Shown: one piece after another, positions 8,890 through 17,289 of the stretch
Layout of the letters: every line of letters starts with the position of its first letter
Numbering within the stretch: position 1 is the stretch's first letter
Source: Streptomyces xantholiticus
GTDB lineage: Bacteria; Actinomycetota; Actinomycetes; Streptomycetales; Streptomycetaceae
Direction of reading: 5' to 3'
NCBI RefSeq assembly: GCF_014651015.1
Contig: NZ_BMWB01000011.1
Coordinates: forward strand, 82,835-146,834
Length of the DNA: 64,000 bases
Notes under the pieces: generated by a model
What the model was told of the DNA's origin: nothing
What the model saw: only the letters and a program-made list of their open reading frames with translations
Database searches by the model: none
Position numbers and translations under genes: made by a program

Positions 8890-9890
8890 AGGAGGAAACC
8901 TCCGGGGAACGGGTCGTCCGGGTCGAGGAAGTACTGGGCGGTGCCGGTGATCCAGGCGCGCCCGGTGATACGGGGGACGACGGCGGGCACCCCGCCGACC
9001 TCACTCTCCGCCACCAGACGGCCGGTGAACTCGGTCCCGATGAAGGACTCGTTGACGAAGTCGCGGTGCAGCGGCAGGGCTCCGCGGGCGTGCAGCTGCG
9101 CCATCCGCGCGGAGGTGCCGGTGCCGCACGGCGAGCGGTCGAACCAGCCCGGGTGGATGGCCATGGCATGGCGTGAGCGGTGCGCGTCAGAGCCCGGGGC
9201 GGCGAGATAGACGTGTTTGACCCCGGCGATCTCGGGCTGCTCCGGGTGGACCGGGCGGTCCGGGGACGCGTTGATCGCGTCCATGACGGCGAGCCCGGCC
9301 GTGAGCAGCTCGCCCTTGCGGGACCGGTCGAACGGCAGCCCCAGCGCGTCCAGTTCGACGAACGCGTAGAAGTTGCCCCCGAAGGCGAGGTCGTACCTCA
9401 CCGTCCCGTGCCCGGGCACGTCCACCTTGCGGTCCAGGCCGGCGCAGAACGCGGGGACGTTGGTGAGCGTGACCGCCTCGGCCGCGCCGTCCTCGACCCG
9501 CACGTCGACGGAGACGAGCCCGGCCGGGGTGTCGAGGCGGACGGTGGTGACGGGCTCGGTGACCGGAACCATGCCGGTCTCGACGAGGACGGTGGCCACG
9601 CCGATGGTGCCGTGTCCGCACATCGGCAGCAGGCCGGAGACCTCGATGTACAGGACTCCGTAGTCGGCGTCGGGGCGGGTCGGCGGCTGAAGGATCGCGC
9701 CGCTCATGGAGGCGTGGCCGCGCGGCTCGTACATCAGGAGCGTGCGCAGATGGTCGAGGTGCTCGATGAAGTGGAGCCTGCGCTCGGCCATCGTGGCGCC
9801 GGGGACCACCCCGACGCCTCCGGTGATCACACGCGTGGGCATGCCCTCGGTGTGCGAGTCGACGGCGTGGAAGACATGACGGGTCCGCAC
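8886..9890 (-). CDS. 4-hydroxyproline 2-epimerase (proline racemase family)
   Basis: 334 residues. Both catalytic cysteines of the proline racemase/hydroxyproline epimerase family are present: Cys91 (MCGHGTIG) and Cys255 (SPCGTGTSA). Two cysteines point to racemase/epimerase activity rather than trans-3-hydroxyproline dehydratase, in which one cysteine is Thr. The neighbours (D-hydroxyproline dehydrogenase, deaminase) indicate trans-4-hydroxy-L-proline to cis-4-hydroxy-D-proline as the reaction. It starts 32 bp after the deaminase gene and overlaps the dehydrogenase gene. Confidence 0.93.
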   Translation of the reverse strand: MRTRHVFHAVDSHTEGMPTRVITGGVGVVPGATMAERRLHFIEHLDHLRTLLMYEPRGHASMSGAILQPPTRPDADYGVLYIEVSGLLPMCGHGTIGVATVLVETGMVPVTEPVTTVRLDTPAGLVSVDVRVEDGAAEAVTLTNVPAFCAGLDRKVDVPGHGTVRYDLAFGGNFYAFVELDALGLPFDRSRKGELLTAGLAVMDAINASPDRPVHPEQPEIAGVKHVYLAAPGSDAHRSRHAMAIHPGWFDRSPCGTGTSARMAQLHARGALPLHRDFVNESFIGTEFTGRLVAESEVGGVPAVVPRITGRAWITGTAQYFLDPDDPFPGGFLL

Positions 9891-9922
9891 GAATGTCCCT
9901 TCCTGCGAGGGCGGATCGGGGG

Positions 9923-10843
9923 TCAGTGGTGGCCGTCGGCGACGGCCTTCCCGGTCGCCGCGCGCACCGTGGCGGCGTCCTTCGCGGACAGCGGCACACG
10001 AGGCGGGCGAGTGGGGCCGCCGCGGCGGCCCACGAGGTCCATGGACAACTTGATGGCCTGCACGAACTCGGTCCTGGAGTCCCAGCGGAGCAGCGGATGC
10101 AATGCCTTGTAGAGGGGCAGTGCGGTGTCGAGGTCCCCGGCGACGGCGGCGTGGTAGAGCTCGGCGCAGGTCGCGGGAAAGGCGTTCGGACAGCCGGCGA
10201 TCCAGCCGACGGCGCCCGCGAGGGAGAGCTCGAGCAGAACGTCGTCCGCGCCGACCAGCAGATCGAGGTCCGGAGCGAGTTCGCCGATCTCGTAGGCCCG
10301 GCGCACATCACCGCTGAACTCCTTGACGGCCACGATGCTGCCGTCGCCATGGAGCCGGGCCAGCAGATCGGGGGTGAGGTCGACCTTGGTGTCGATGGGG
10401 TTGTTGTAGCCCACGACGGGCAGTCCCGCGCGGGCGACCTCCACGAAGTGGGCGCGTACCGCCGGCTCGTCGGCGCGATAGGCATTGGGCGGCAGCAGCA
10501 GGACGCTTCCGCAGCCTTCCTCGGCGGCCTGTTCCGCCCAGCGGCGTGACTCAGCGCTGCCGTAGGCGGCGACCCCGGGCATCACGCGGGCTCCGTCGCC
10601 CGCGGCTGCGACGGCGGTGCGGACCACGCGGGCCCGCTCGTCGTCGGTGAGGCTCTGGTACTCGCCGAGTGAGCCGTTGGGCACGACGCCGTCGCAGCCC
10701 TGGTCGATGAGCCCGCGGACGTGCTCGGCGTAGGCGTCGAGGTCGACGGACAGGTCCTCGCGCAGGGGGAGCGCCGTGGCGACCATGATGCCGCGCCAGG
10801 GGCGGTCGGTGGTCCAGGTGGCGGTGGCCTTGGTGGCGGTCAT
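9923..10843 (-). CDS. pyrroline-4-hydroxy-2-carboxylate deaminase (DapA superfamily)
   Basis: 306 residues, a TIM-barrel lyase of the dihydrodipicolinate synthase/N-acetylneuraminate lyase superfamily. The Schiff-base lysine is Lys174 (VAVKEFSGD) and the conserved Tyr is Tyr146 (VVGYNNP). In hydroxyproline clusters this family converts 1-pyrroline-4-hydroxy-2-carboxylate to 2-oxoglutarate semialdehyde with ammonia release; the flanking genes support that assignment over lysine biosynthesis. GAGGTCC lies 8-14 nt before the ATG. A copy of the island operator lies just upstream, so it probably has its own promoter. Confidence 0.9.
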   Translation of the reverse strand: MTATKATATWTTDRPWRGIMVATALPLREDLSVDLDAYAEHVRGLIDQGCDGVVPNGSLGEYQSLTDDERARVVRTAVAAAGDGARVMPGVAAYGSAESRRWAEQAAEEGCGSVLLLPPNAYRADEPAVRAHFVEVARAGLPVVGYNNPIDTKVDLTPDLLARLHGDGSIVAVKEFSGDVRRAYEIGELAPDLDLLVGADDVLLELSLAGAVGWIAGCPNAFPATCAELYHAAVAGDLDTALPLYKALHPLLRWDSRTEFVQAIKLSMDLVGRRGGPTRPPRVPLSAKDAATVRAATGKAVADGHH

Positions 10844-10862
10844 TACAGGACCTCTTCCATAG

Positions 10863-10878
10863 GGTGTGACATTTGACT
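10863..10878 (+). promoter_or_regulatory. operator-like motif (site b) before the deaminase gene
   Basis: The plus strand reads GGTGTGACATTTGACT, sharing the invariant GTGA-n-AT-n3-AC positions with the other sites but in the opposite orientation. It lies 20 bp upstream of the deaminase start, in the 72-bp gap after the oxidoreductase gene. Confidence 0.5.
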
Positions 10879-10915
10879 AAGCGTTGTACGACACCCACAA
10901 GGGGGCGCCCGGACC

Positions 10916-12463
10916 TCAGTCGCCGGAGGTGGCGGCTCCGTCCGGGCCTGCGGTGTCGGGCCGTTGGGCCGGGGCGGCGGGCGAGGATGTCGGCGCGGTC
11001 GTGTCGAGGGAGCCGAGCAACTCCAGCGCGACGGGCACGGCGAGCGGCCGCCGTTCGGGAGAGGGCGGCACGGCCGGGGCGCCCCCTCCCGCCGCGAGGC
11101 GGGCCACGGCCGCCCCGCACACCCGGCCCTGGCACCAGCCCATGCCCGCACGGGTGAGCAGCTTGACGGTGCGGGCGTCACGGGCCCCGTGCTCGTCCAC
11201 CGCCTCACGGATGGCGCCTGCCCGTACCTCCTCGCAGCGGCACACTTCCGTCGCGTCGTCCAGCCAGTCGACCCAGCCCGGCCCCGGCGCGTGCATGGCG
11301 GTCATCGCGCCGGCGAAGGCCCGCATGCGCTCGCGCCGCCGCTGAAGCTCCCGCACCCGCCCGTCGCGGGCCGGTTCGTGCCCTCCGCGCACCTGGGCGG
11401 CCACCGCGAACCCCGCAAGCTCCCCTTCCACGCGGGCGAGTTGCGCGCCCCCGATGCCACCGGTCTCACCCGCCGCCCACAGGCCCGGCACCGAGGTCTG
11501 CTGCAGTGCGTCCAGCGCGAGGGCATACGTCCCGTCCTGCGTACGCCGCGTCGCACACCCGAGGCTCGTGGCCAGCTCGGTCTGGGGGACCAGACCGTGC
11601 CCCACCGCGAGCGCGTCGCAGGCGATCCGGCGGCCCGACCCCTGTACGGGCCGCCAGTCGCGGTCGAGCCGGGAGACGGTGACCGCCTCCACCCGGTCGG
11701 CGCCGTGGACATCGGTCACCGCACTGCGGGTGCGCAACCGTACGCCGTGCCGCAGCAGCGCGGCGCCGTGGACCACGGCCTCGGCCAGCTTCTGCGGGTT
11801 GACGGCGAGTACGTCCGGGCGACGTGCGTACCCGAGATAGCCGGATGCCTCCACCACCAGGGGAACGCGCGCCCCGGCGGCGGCGAGCGAGGAGGCGACG
11901 GCGAGCAGCAGCGGGCCGCTGCCCGCCACGACGACGCGCCTGCCGGGCAGGACGAGCCCCGACTTCAGCATCGCCTGCGCTCCTGCGGCGCCCACGACTC
12001 CCGGCAGCGTCCAGCCGGGGAAGGGCAGTTGGCGTTCGTAGGCGCCGGTCGCCAGCAGGACGGCGCGGGCATGTACGCGCACCGGGCGCTCGCCGTCGCC
12101 GTCCACCCCGGTGACCGCGTGCACCGTCCAGCGCGGGTTCGCCCCGTCCTGCCGTGCCACGGTCCAGACGTGGTGCCCGGCGAGATGGACGACGTCGCTC
12201 GCCTCGAGGCGGTGGCGCAGACCGGCGAAGGCGGACCAGTCGTGGTGCAGGGCCTCCGGGCGCACGGCGCCGATGGCCGGGGCGGGGTGGCGGTAGAACT
12301 GGCCGCCGATCCGGCCGGCCGTGTCCAGCAGGGCGACCGAGAGCCCCTGTTCGAAGGCGGTGACGGCGCCTGCCAGGCCCGCACAGCCCGCGCCGATCAC
12401 CACGAGGTCGTGCACCGCGCCGTACGGGTCGTCGGCGGCACGGTCAGACGGCGAGTTCGGCAT
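10916..12463 (-). CDS. D-hydroxyproline dehydrogenase, FAD/NAD-binding subunit with C-terminal [2Fe-2S] domain
   Basis: 515 residues. An N-terminal FAD motif (VVIGAGCAGLAG) is followed by a second Rossmann motif (VVVAGSGPLLLAVASSLAAAG). The C-terminal BFD-like [2Fe-2S] region has CRCEE and GMGWCQGRVCG. This matches the large subunit of the HcnB/OoxA/SoxA-like heteromeric amine dehydrogenases, including heteromeric D-hydroxyproline dehydrogenase. GGAAGGA before the ATG at 12463 sets the start, which overlaps the small-subunit gene by 20 bp. It probably accepts electrons from the DAO-type subunit. Confidence 0.87.
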   Translation of the reverse strand: MPNSPSDRAADDPYGAVHDLVVIGAGCAGLAGAVTAFEQGLSVALLDTAGRIGGQFYRHPAPAIGAVRPEALHHDWSAFAGLRHRLEASDVVHLAGHHVWTVARQDGANPRWTVHAVTGVDGDGERPVRVHARAVLLATGAYERQLPFPGWTLPGVVGAAGAQAMLKSGLVLPGRRVVVAGSGPLLLAVASSLAAAGARVPLVVEASGYLGYARRPDVLAVNPQKLAEAVVHGAALLRHGVRLRTRSAVTDVHGADRVEAVTVSRLDRDWRPVQGSGRRIACDALAVGHGLVPQTELATSLGCATRRTQDGTYALALDALQQTSVPGLWAAGETGGIGGAQLARVEGELAGFAVAAQVRGGHEPARDGRVRELQRRRERMRAFAGAMTAMHAPGPGWVDWLDDATEVCRCEEVRAGAIREAVDEHGARDARTVKLLTRAGMGWCQGRVCGAAVARLAAGGGAPAVPPSPERRPLAVPVALELLGSLDTTAPTSSPAAPAQRPDTAGPDGAATSGD

Positions 12464-12767
12464 GGCCGTGTCCTTCCTGAGTGGTGATCGTGTCTCCGGG
12501 ACGGGCGGGCACCAGACAGGCCCGCCTGTTGGGCCGGCCGTTGATCGTGGCGAGGCAGTCGTAGCACTGGCCGATGCCACAGAACGCTCCGCGCGGACGG
12601 CCGCCTCGGCGCGTGGTGCGCCAGGCGAGGACCCCGGCCGACCACAGGGCGGCGGCGACGGACTGCCCGGGCAGCGCGGTGATCGCCCGCCCGTCGAAGG
12701 TGATGTCGAACGGGGGCTGTTCGGGTGCCGCGCCGACGAGTTCGGCGGGGGTGCGGTCACGCGCCAT
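12444..12767 (-). CDS. D-hydroxyproline dehydrogenase, (2Fe-2S) ferredoxin-like small subunit
   Basis: 107 residues with a plant-type ferredoxin-like fold. The Cys cluster is CGIGQCYDC, followed by a further Cys in RRACLVPA. The protein corresponds to the HcnA-like third subunit that relays electrons in heteromeric opine, hydrogen-cyanide or hydroxyproline dehydrogenases. The gene overlaps the DAO-type subunit by 11 bp upstream and the FAD/[2Fe-2S] subunit by 20 bp downstream, indicating tight stoichiometric co-translation. Confidence 0.87.
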   Translation of the reverse strand: MARDRTPAELVGAAPEQPPFDITFDGRAITALPGQSVAAALWSAGVLAWRTTRRGGRPRGAFCGIGQCYDCLATINGRPNRRACLVPARPGDTITTQEGHGHAELAV

Positions 12768-13953
12768 GGCGCGGCTCCTTCCGCGGTTGCGAGGTCCCCT
12801 CGAACCGGTCGGGTCCGAACGGAGTGATGTCCATGGGGAGCCCGGCCCCGGACACGATCCGGGCGACGATGGTCCCTGTGGCCGGGGCGAGCCCGATCCC
12901 CGCGCCTTCGTGCCCGCAGGCGTGCAGCAGGCCGGGTACGCGCGGGTCGGATCCGATCGCGGGCAGATGGTCGGGCAGGTAGGGGCGGAATCCGGCGTAC
13001 GTCCGTATCGCGTGCACCCCGGCGAGTACCGGGAACAGGCGGGTCGCCTGGGCCGCGAGGCGGCGCAGCGCCTCCACCGACAGGGCGCGGTCGAAGCCGA
13101 CGCGTTCCCGGCTCGCGCCGATCAGGACCGGCCCGGCCGGGGTGCCCTCGACGACGGCGGAGGTCTGGAGCGCCGCCGAGCCACTGGCGACATCGGCGAC
13201 GTAGTCGGCCGTGTAGACCTTGTGCCGCACCACGCGCGGCAGCGGCTCGGTGACCAGGACGAAGCCCCGACGGGGGAGCACCGGCAGGTCCACTCCCGCG
13301 AGCCGGGCCAGCCGGCCGCCCCAGGTCCCGGCGGCGTTCACCACATACGGAGCGTGCAGATCACCGCTCGCCGTCCGTACGCCCCGTACCTCGCCGCTCG
13401 CCCCCTTGAGGATGCCGGTGACCTCCTCGCCCAGCCGCAGGAAGACCCGGCCGGGGCCGTGCCCGCCCACGGCGCGCAGCAGATGTGCCGCGGCGAGCGC
13501 GGGCTGCACCTGGGCGTCCTGCGGGTAGTGGAAGCCGCCCGCCAGGTCCTCGGCCAGATGGGGCTCCAGGTCGCGGAGCCGGCCGCTCCCGATCTGCCGG
13601 ACCCTCACGCCCGCCCGCTCCTGGCGGGCCGCGAAGTCCCGCAGGACCGCCAGGGACGCCTCGCCGGAGGCGACCACCAGGCCGCCCTTGGCCTCGTACT
13701 CGATACGGGGCGGCAGCACGTCGGCCAGTTCGCGCCACAACCGGGTGGACAGCAGAGCGAGTTCGAGCTCGGGGCCCGGCTCCTTGTCGGAGACCAGCAG
13801 GTTGCCCTCTCCGGCTCCCGTGGTCCCGCCCGCGACGGCGCCGCGGTCGATCACGGTGACGGAGAGGCCGGAGCGTGCGGCGTAGTAGGCGCAGGCGGCG
13901 CCGACCACGCCCGCTCCGACGACGACGAGATCCGGGGAGTTCCTCGTGAGCAC
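12757..13953 (-). CDS. D-hydroxyproline dehydrogenase, DAO-family catalytic FAD subunit
   Basis: 398 residues, a D-amino-acid oxidase-like fold: N-terminal VVVGAGVVGAACAYYAA, a GTTGAGEGNL substrate-domain loop and a C-terminal GHEGAGIGLAPATG FAD-contact motif. With its overlapping partners it should oxidise cis-4-hydroxy-D-proline to 1-pyrroline-4-hydroxy-2-carboxylate. The start is a GTG at 13953 without a Shine-Dalgarno, only 3 bp from site c. A TATTAC hexamer lies 4 nt upstream, so a leaderless transcript is possible. A paralogous sarcosine or glycine oxidase is the alternative. Confidence 0.87.
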   Translation of the reverse strand: MLTRNSPDLVVVGAGVVGAACAYYAARSGLSVTVIDRGAVAGGTTGAGEGNLLVSDKEPGPELELALLSTRLWRELADVLPPRIEYEAKGGLVVASGEASLAVLRDFAARQERAGVRVRQIGSGRLRDLEPHLAEDLAGGFHYPQDAQVQPALAAAHLLRAVGGHGPGRVFLRLGEEVTGILKGASGEVRGVRTASGDLHAPYVVNAAGTWGGRLARLAGVDLPVLPRRGFVLVTEPLPRVVRHKVYTADYVADVASGSAALQTSAVVEGTPAGPVLIGASRERVGFDRALSVEALRRLAAQATRLFPVLAGVHAIRTYAGFRPYLPDHLPAIGSDPRVPGLLHACGHEGAGIGLAPATGTIVARIVSGAGLPMDITPFGPDRFEGTSQPRKEPRHGA

Positions 13954-13956
13954 GTC

Positions 13957-13972
13957 AGTAATATTTCACATT
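13957..13972 (-). promoter_or_regulatory. operator-like motif (site c) before the dehydrogenase operon
   Basis: The minus strand reads AATGTGAAATATTACT, ending 3 bp before the GTG start of the DAO-type subunit. It overlaps where a -10 element would sit, which fits repression. It is the third copy of the island motif. Confidence 0.6.
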
Positions 13973-14041
13973 GCACTGCCACGTGCCAAGAGGCAGGCCA
14001 CCAAGAGGCGCTCCGAGCCCGGGGCGGGCTCGACCCCTTGA

Positions 14042-15415
14042 TCAGTGCCCCTCGGCCAGCGCCCCCATCCAGGCCTCGATCGCGTCCGGGGTGCGCGGCA
14101 GCGCCCCCGACATCAGCCGTGCTCCCTCGGCCGTGATGACGAGGTCGTCCTCGATGCGCACACCGATACCGCGCAGTTCGACCGGGAGCGTCTCGTCGTC
14201 CGGCTGGAGGTAGAGGCCGGGCTCGACCGTCAGCACCTGTCCCTCCTCCAGCACCCCGTCGAGATAGGCCGTCGCCCGCGCCTGAGCGCAGTCGTGCACG
14301 TCGAGCCCGAGCATGTGCCCACTGCTGCACAGGGTGTAGCGCCGGTGGAACTCGCCCTCGGGGCTCCCCAGGACGCCCCACTCCGTGAGCCCCTCCGCGA
14401 TCAACCGCATGGCAGCACCGTGGAAGTCACGGAACCGTGCCCCCGGCCTGAGCGCGGCGATGCCCGCCTCCTGGGCGGCGAGCACGAGTTCGTAGACCTG
14501 CCGCTGCACGGGCGAGAACCGCCCGGAGAGCGGGAGGGTGCGCGTGATGTCCGCGGTGTACAGACTGTCCGTCTCCACGCCCGCGTCCAGGAGCAGCAAC
14601 TGTCGCGGGTCCAGCGGCCCGTCGTTGCGTATCCAGTGCAGGACGCAGGCATGGGCACCCGCCGCCGCGATGGTCTCGTAGCCGGTGCCGTTACCCTCGG
14701 CGCGGGCACGCAGGCCGAAGACGCCCTCGATCCAGCGCTCACCCCGCGGATGGGCGAGTGCTCGCGGCAGGGAACGCACGACATCCTCGAAGCCCGCGGC
14801 GGTGTGGTCCACGGCGAGTTGGAGCTGCTCCACCTCCCAGGCGTCCTTCACCAGCCTCAACTCGCTCAGTGCCGAGGCCAGTTCGGCGTCGACAAGGGCG
14901 TCGCGGCCCGGCGGCAGCGTCCCCCGCCCCTCCAGATCGGCGCAGCGGATGCCGGTCAGGTGCTCCGCCTCGGCCAGGTCGGGGCGCCGTCCGACCCAGA
15001 ACTCGCCGTAGCGGCGGTCCCGGTGGAAGCCGGCGTCGGTGCGCGGCGAGCGCGGCCGCACATACAGCACCGCCTCGTGCCCGTGCAGCCCGTCCGGCTC
15101 CATGACCAGGACGTGTCCGGCCTGCTCCTCACCGGTCAGGCCGGTGAGCCAGGCGTACGCACTGTGCGGCCGGAAGCGGTGGTCGCAGTCGTTCGAGCGG
15201 ACGCTCAACTCCCCCGCCGGGACGATGAGCCGCTCGCCGGGGAAGCGGGCCGACAGCCGGGCACGGCGGCTGGGCGTGAGGCCGGCGACGGGCAGCCGGA
15301 CGTCGCCGGCGAGCGGGGACGGTGCCCAGCCGCCCGCCATGAATGCCTCGAACTCCGGTGACAGCGGGAGGTCGTGGCTGACCGTCCGGTGGGCGCTCGC
15401 CGCGGTTTCCTTCAT
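14042..15415 (-). CDS. M24 family Xaa-Pro aminopeptidase-like protein
   Basis: 457 residues with an N-terminal creatinase-like domain and a C-terminal pita-bread metallopeptidase domain. The five metal ligands are visible: two Asp (LLLDAGVETDS and LYTADITRT), His (GHMLGLDVHD), Glu (LTVEPGLYL) and Glu (GVRIEDDLV). Enzymes of this class cut X-Pro and X-Hyp bonds, so here it probably frees Pro/Hyp from imported collagen peptides. No signal peptide was seen, so it is cytoplasmic. It is the first gene of the minus-strand catabolic run and is divergent from the peptide transporter, sharing the tandem operators. Confidence 0.9.
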   Translation of the reverse strand: MKETAASAHRTVSHDLPLSPEFEAFMAGGWAPSPLAGDVRLPVAGLTPSRRARLSARFPGERLIVPAGELSVRSNDCDHRFRPHSAYAWLTGLTGEEQAGHVLVMEPDGLHGHEAVLYVRPRSPRTDAGFHRDRRYGEFWVGRRPDLAEAEHLTGIRCADLEGRGTLPPGRDALVDAELASALSELRLVKDAWEVEQLQLAVDHTAAGFEDVVRSLPRALAHPRGERWIEGVFGLRARAEGNGTGYETIAAAGAHACVLHWIRNDGPLDPRQLLLLDAGVETDSLYTADITRTLPLSGRFSPVQRQVYELVLAAQEAGIAALRPGARFRDFHGAAMRLIAEGLTEWGVLGSPEGEFHRRYTLCSSGHMLGLDVHDCAQARATAYLDGVLEEGQVLTVEPGLYLQPDDETLPVELRGIGVRIEDDLVITAEGARLMSGALPRTPDAIEAWMGALAEGH

Positions 15416-15449
15416 GCGGTCCTCCTTGATTCGTGCGGGCCTCTTGTGC

Positions 15450-15485
15450 AGTACAATTTCACATTACTATGTTACGGGTCACATT
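15450..15485. promoter_or_regulatory. tandem operator (site d) in the peptidase/transporter divergon
   Basis: Two motif copies read on the minus strand: AATGTGAAATTGTACT (15450-15465) and AATGTGACCCGTAACA (15470-15485). Their starts are exactly 20 bp apart, about two helical turns. They lie in the 111-bp region between the M24 peptidase (start 15415) and the substrate-binding protein (start 15527), well placed to control both directions. Confidence 0.68.
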
Positions 15486-15526
15486 CAGCCGGCTCGGCTG
15501 TCCGACTGTTCACGGAGTGACCACTG

Positions 15527-17275
15527 ATGAACAAGCGCACCCGCACCGCCCTCGCCGCCGCCCTGGTGACGACCCTCGCCCTCGGCGCGGCCGGCTGCTT
15601 TGGCGGCACGCGGTCCACGGACGGCAAAGGCCGCGGCACGAATCCCGCCCTCGCCAACCAGGGCGCCGCCATCGGGGGCACCCCCACGAAGGGCGGCACC
15701 CTCACCGTCCTGTCGAACCAGGACTTCACCCACCTCGACCCCGCCCGCAACTGGGTCATGGGCGACATGGACTTCGGCACCCGGCTGCTCTACCGCACCC
15801 TCGTCACGTACCGTGCCGAGCCGGGCGCCGGCGGCGGGGAGCTGACCCCCGACCTCGCCGCGGACCTCGGCACCTCCTCCAACGGGGCCAGGACCTGGAC
15901 CTTCAGGCTCAAGAAGGGGCTGAAGTACGAAGACGGGTCGCCCGTCACCGCCCACGACATCAAGTACAACGTCGAGCGGTCCTTCTCCCCCGACCTGCCC
16001 GGCGGCCCCGACTACGCGGCCCGCTACCTCGCCGGCGCCGAGGGCTACCAGGGCCCGGCCACGGGAAAGCACCTCGACTCCGTCAAGGTGCCCGACGACC
16101 ACACGATCGTCTTCGAACTGCGCAAGCCCTTCGCCGAGTTCCCCTACGCCACCGTGCTGCCGACCTTCGCGCCGGTCCCGAAGGCGCGGGACAAGGGCCC
16201 CCGGTACGACAACCGCCCCTTCTCCTCCGGTCCGTACAGGATCGAGAGGTACGCACGGGACAAGCAGCTGGTGCTGGTGCGCAACCCCCACTGGGACCCG
16301 GGTTCCGACACCGTGCGCAAGGCATACCCGGACAGGATCGTCGTCACGATGGGCCTGAAGGGCAACCAGATCGACGACCGCCTCATCGCCTCCTCCGGCG
16401 CCGACTCCTCCGCCGTTCCCTGGGGCAAGCTGCGCCCCGAAAGCGCCTCCAAAGTGCTCACCAGGCCCGACGTCAGGGCCCGGTTGCTGGCCGAGTCCAC
16501 CAACTGCACCGAGATGGTGCAGATGCACACGGGCCGGGCGCCGTTCGACCATGTGAAGGTCCGTCAGGCCGTGCAGTACGCCCTCGACCGCGAGGCCGTT
16601 CTGACCGCATCCGGCGGCCCGGCGCTGGGCGACCCGGCCACCGCCCTCATGCCGGGCTCCCTCTTCGGCGGCAGGCAGCCCGACACCCTGAAGATCCCCC
16701 TCGCCGGTGACGTGGCGAAGGCCAGGCAGCTCCTCAAGGAGGCCGGCCGCCCGGACGGCTTCGCCACCAGCATCACCGTCTCGAGCGGCGACAAGGGCGT
16801 GGGCGAGGCGATCCAGCAGTCGCTCGGCCGGGCCGGGATCAAGGTCACCATCGAGACCGTCGACCCGTCCGCCTTCTACGACACGATCGGCGACACCGAG
16901 AACCGCACCGACCTCGTCTACACGGGCTGGTGCCCCGACTACCCGTCCGGCTCCACCTTCCTGCCCTTCGTCTTCGACGGCCGCTACATCAAGGAGAAGG
17001 GCAACTCCGGCAACCACTCGCTCTTCCGCGACAGGGTGACCATGAAACGGATGGACGAGATCGCCGCCATGACCGACGCCCGGCAGGCCGCCAAGGCATG
17101 GCAGGACCTGGACGGACGGATCCTCGCCGAGGCCCCCACCGCACCCGCCGTCATCGAACGCATGCCACTGCTGCTCGGCACCAACATCGCCGGAGCATTC
17201 GGTCACACCTCCTTCGGCGGCCAGATCGACTACGCCACCGTCGGCCTCAAGGACCCTGCCAAGAGCGGCCGCTGA
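15527..17275 (+). CDS. peptide ABC transporter substrate-binding lipoprotein (family 5)
   Basis: 582 residues. The N-terminus MNKRTRTALAAALVTTLALGAAGC contains a lipobox (GAAGC), so the protein is lipid-anchored outside the membrane. The family 5 (Opp/Dpp) signature region follows (WTFRLKKGLKYEDGSPVTAHDIKYNVERSF is cut here to its core YEDGSPVTAHDI). The family binds di- and oligopeptides; collagen-derived peptides are inferred from context. It is the first gene of a five-gene transporter operon and is preceded by the tandem operator. Confidence 0.93.
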   Translation: MNKRTRTALAAALVTTLALGAAGCFGGTRSTDGKGRGTNPALANQGAAIGGTPTKGGTLTVLSNQDFTHLDPARNWVMGDMDFGTRLLYRTLVTYRAEPGAGGGELTPDLAADLGTSSNGARTWTFRLKKGLKYEDGSPVTAHDIKYNVERSFSPDLPGGPDYAARYLAGAEGYQGPATGKHLDSVKVPDDHTIVFELRKPFAEFPYATVLPTFAPVPKARDKGPRYDNRPFSSGPYRIERYARDKQLVLVRNPHWDPGSDTVRKAYPDRIVVTMGLKGNQIDDRLIASSGADSSAVPWGKLRPESASKVLTRPDVRARLLAESTNCTEMVQMHTGRAPFDHVKVRQAVQYALDREAVLTASGGPALGDPATALMPGSLFGGRQPDTLKIPLAGDVAKARQLLKEAGRPDGFATSITVSSGDKGVGEAIQQSLGRAGIKVTIETVDPSAFYDTIGDTENRTDLVYTGWCPDYPSGSTFLPFVFDGRYIKEKGNSGNHSLFRDRVTMKRMDEIAAMTDARQAAKAWQDLDGRILAEAPTAPAVIERMPLLLGTNIAGAFGHTSFGGQIDYATVGLKDPAKSGR

Positions 17276-17289
17276 GGATCCGACCGCTC

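Noticed and set aside
9923..10843. Dihydrodipicolinate synthase (lysine biosynthesis)
   Set aside because: The gene is inside a hydroxyproline cluster next to its upstream and downstream enzymes; no lysine genes are near.
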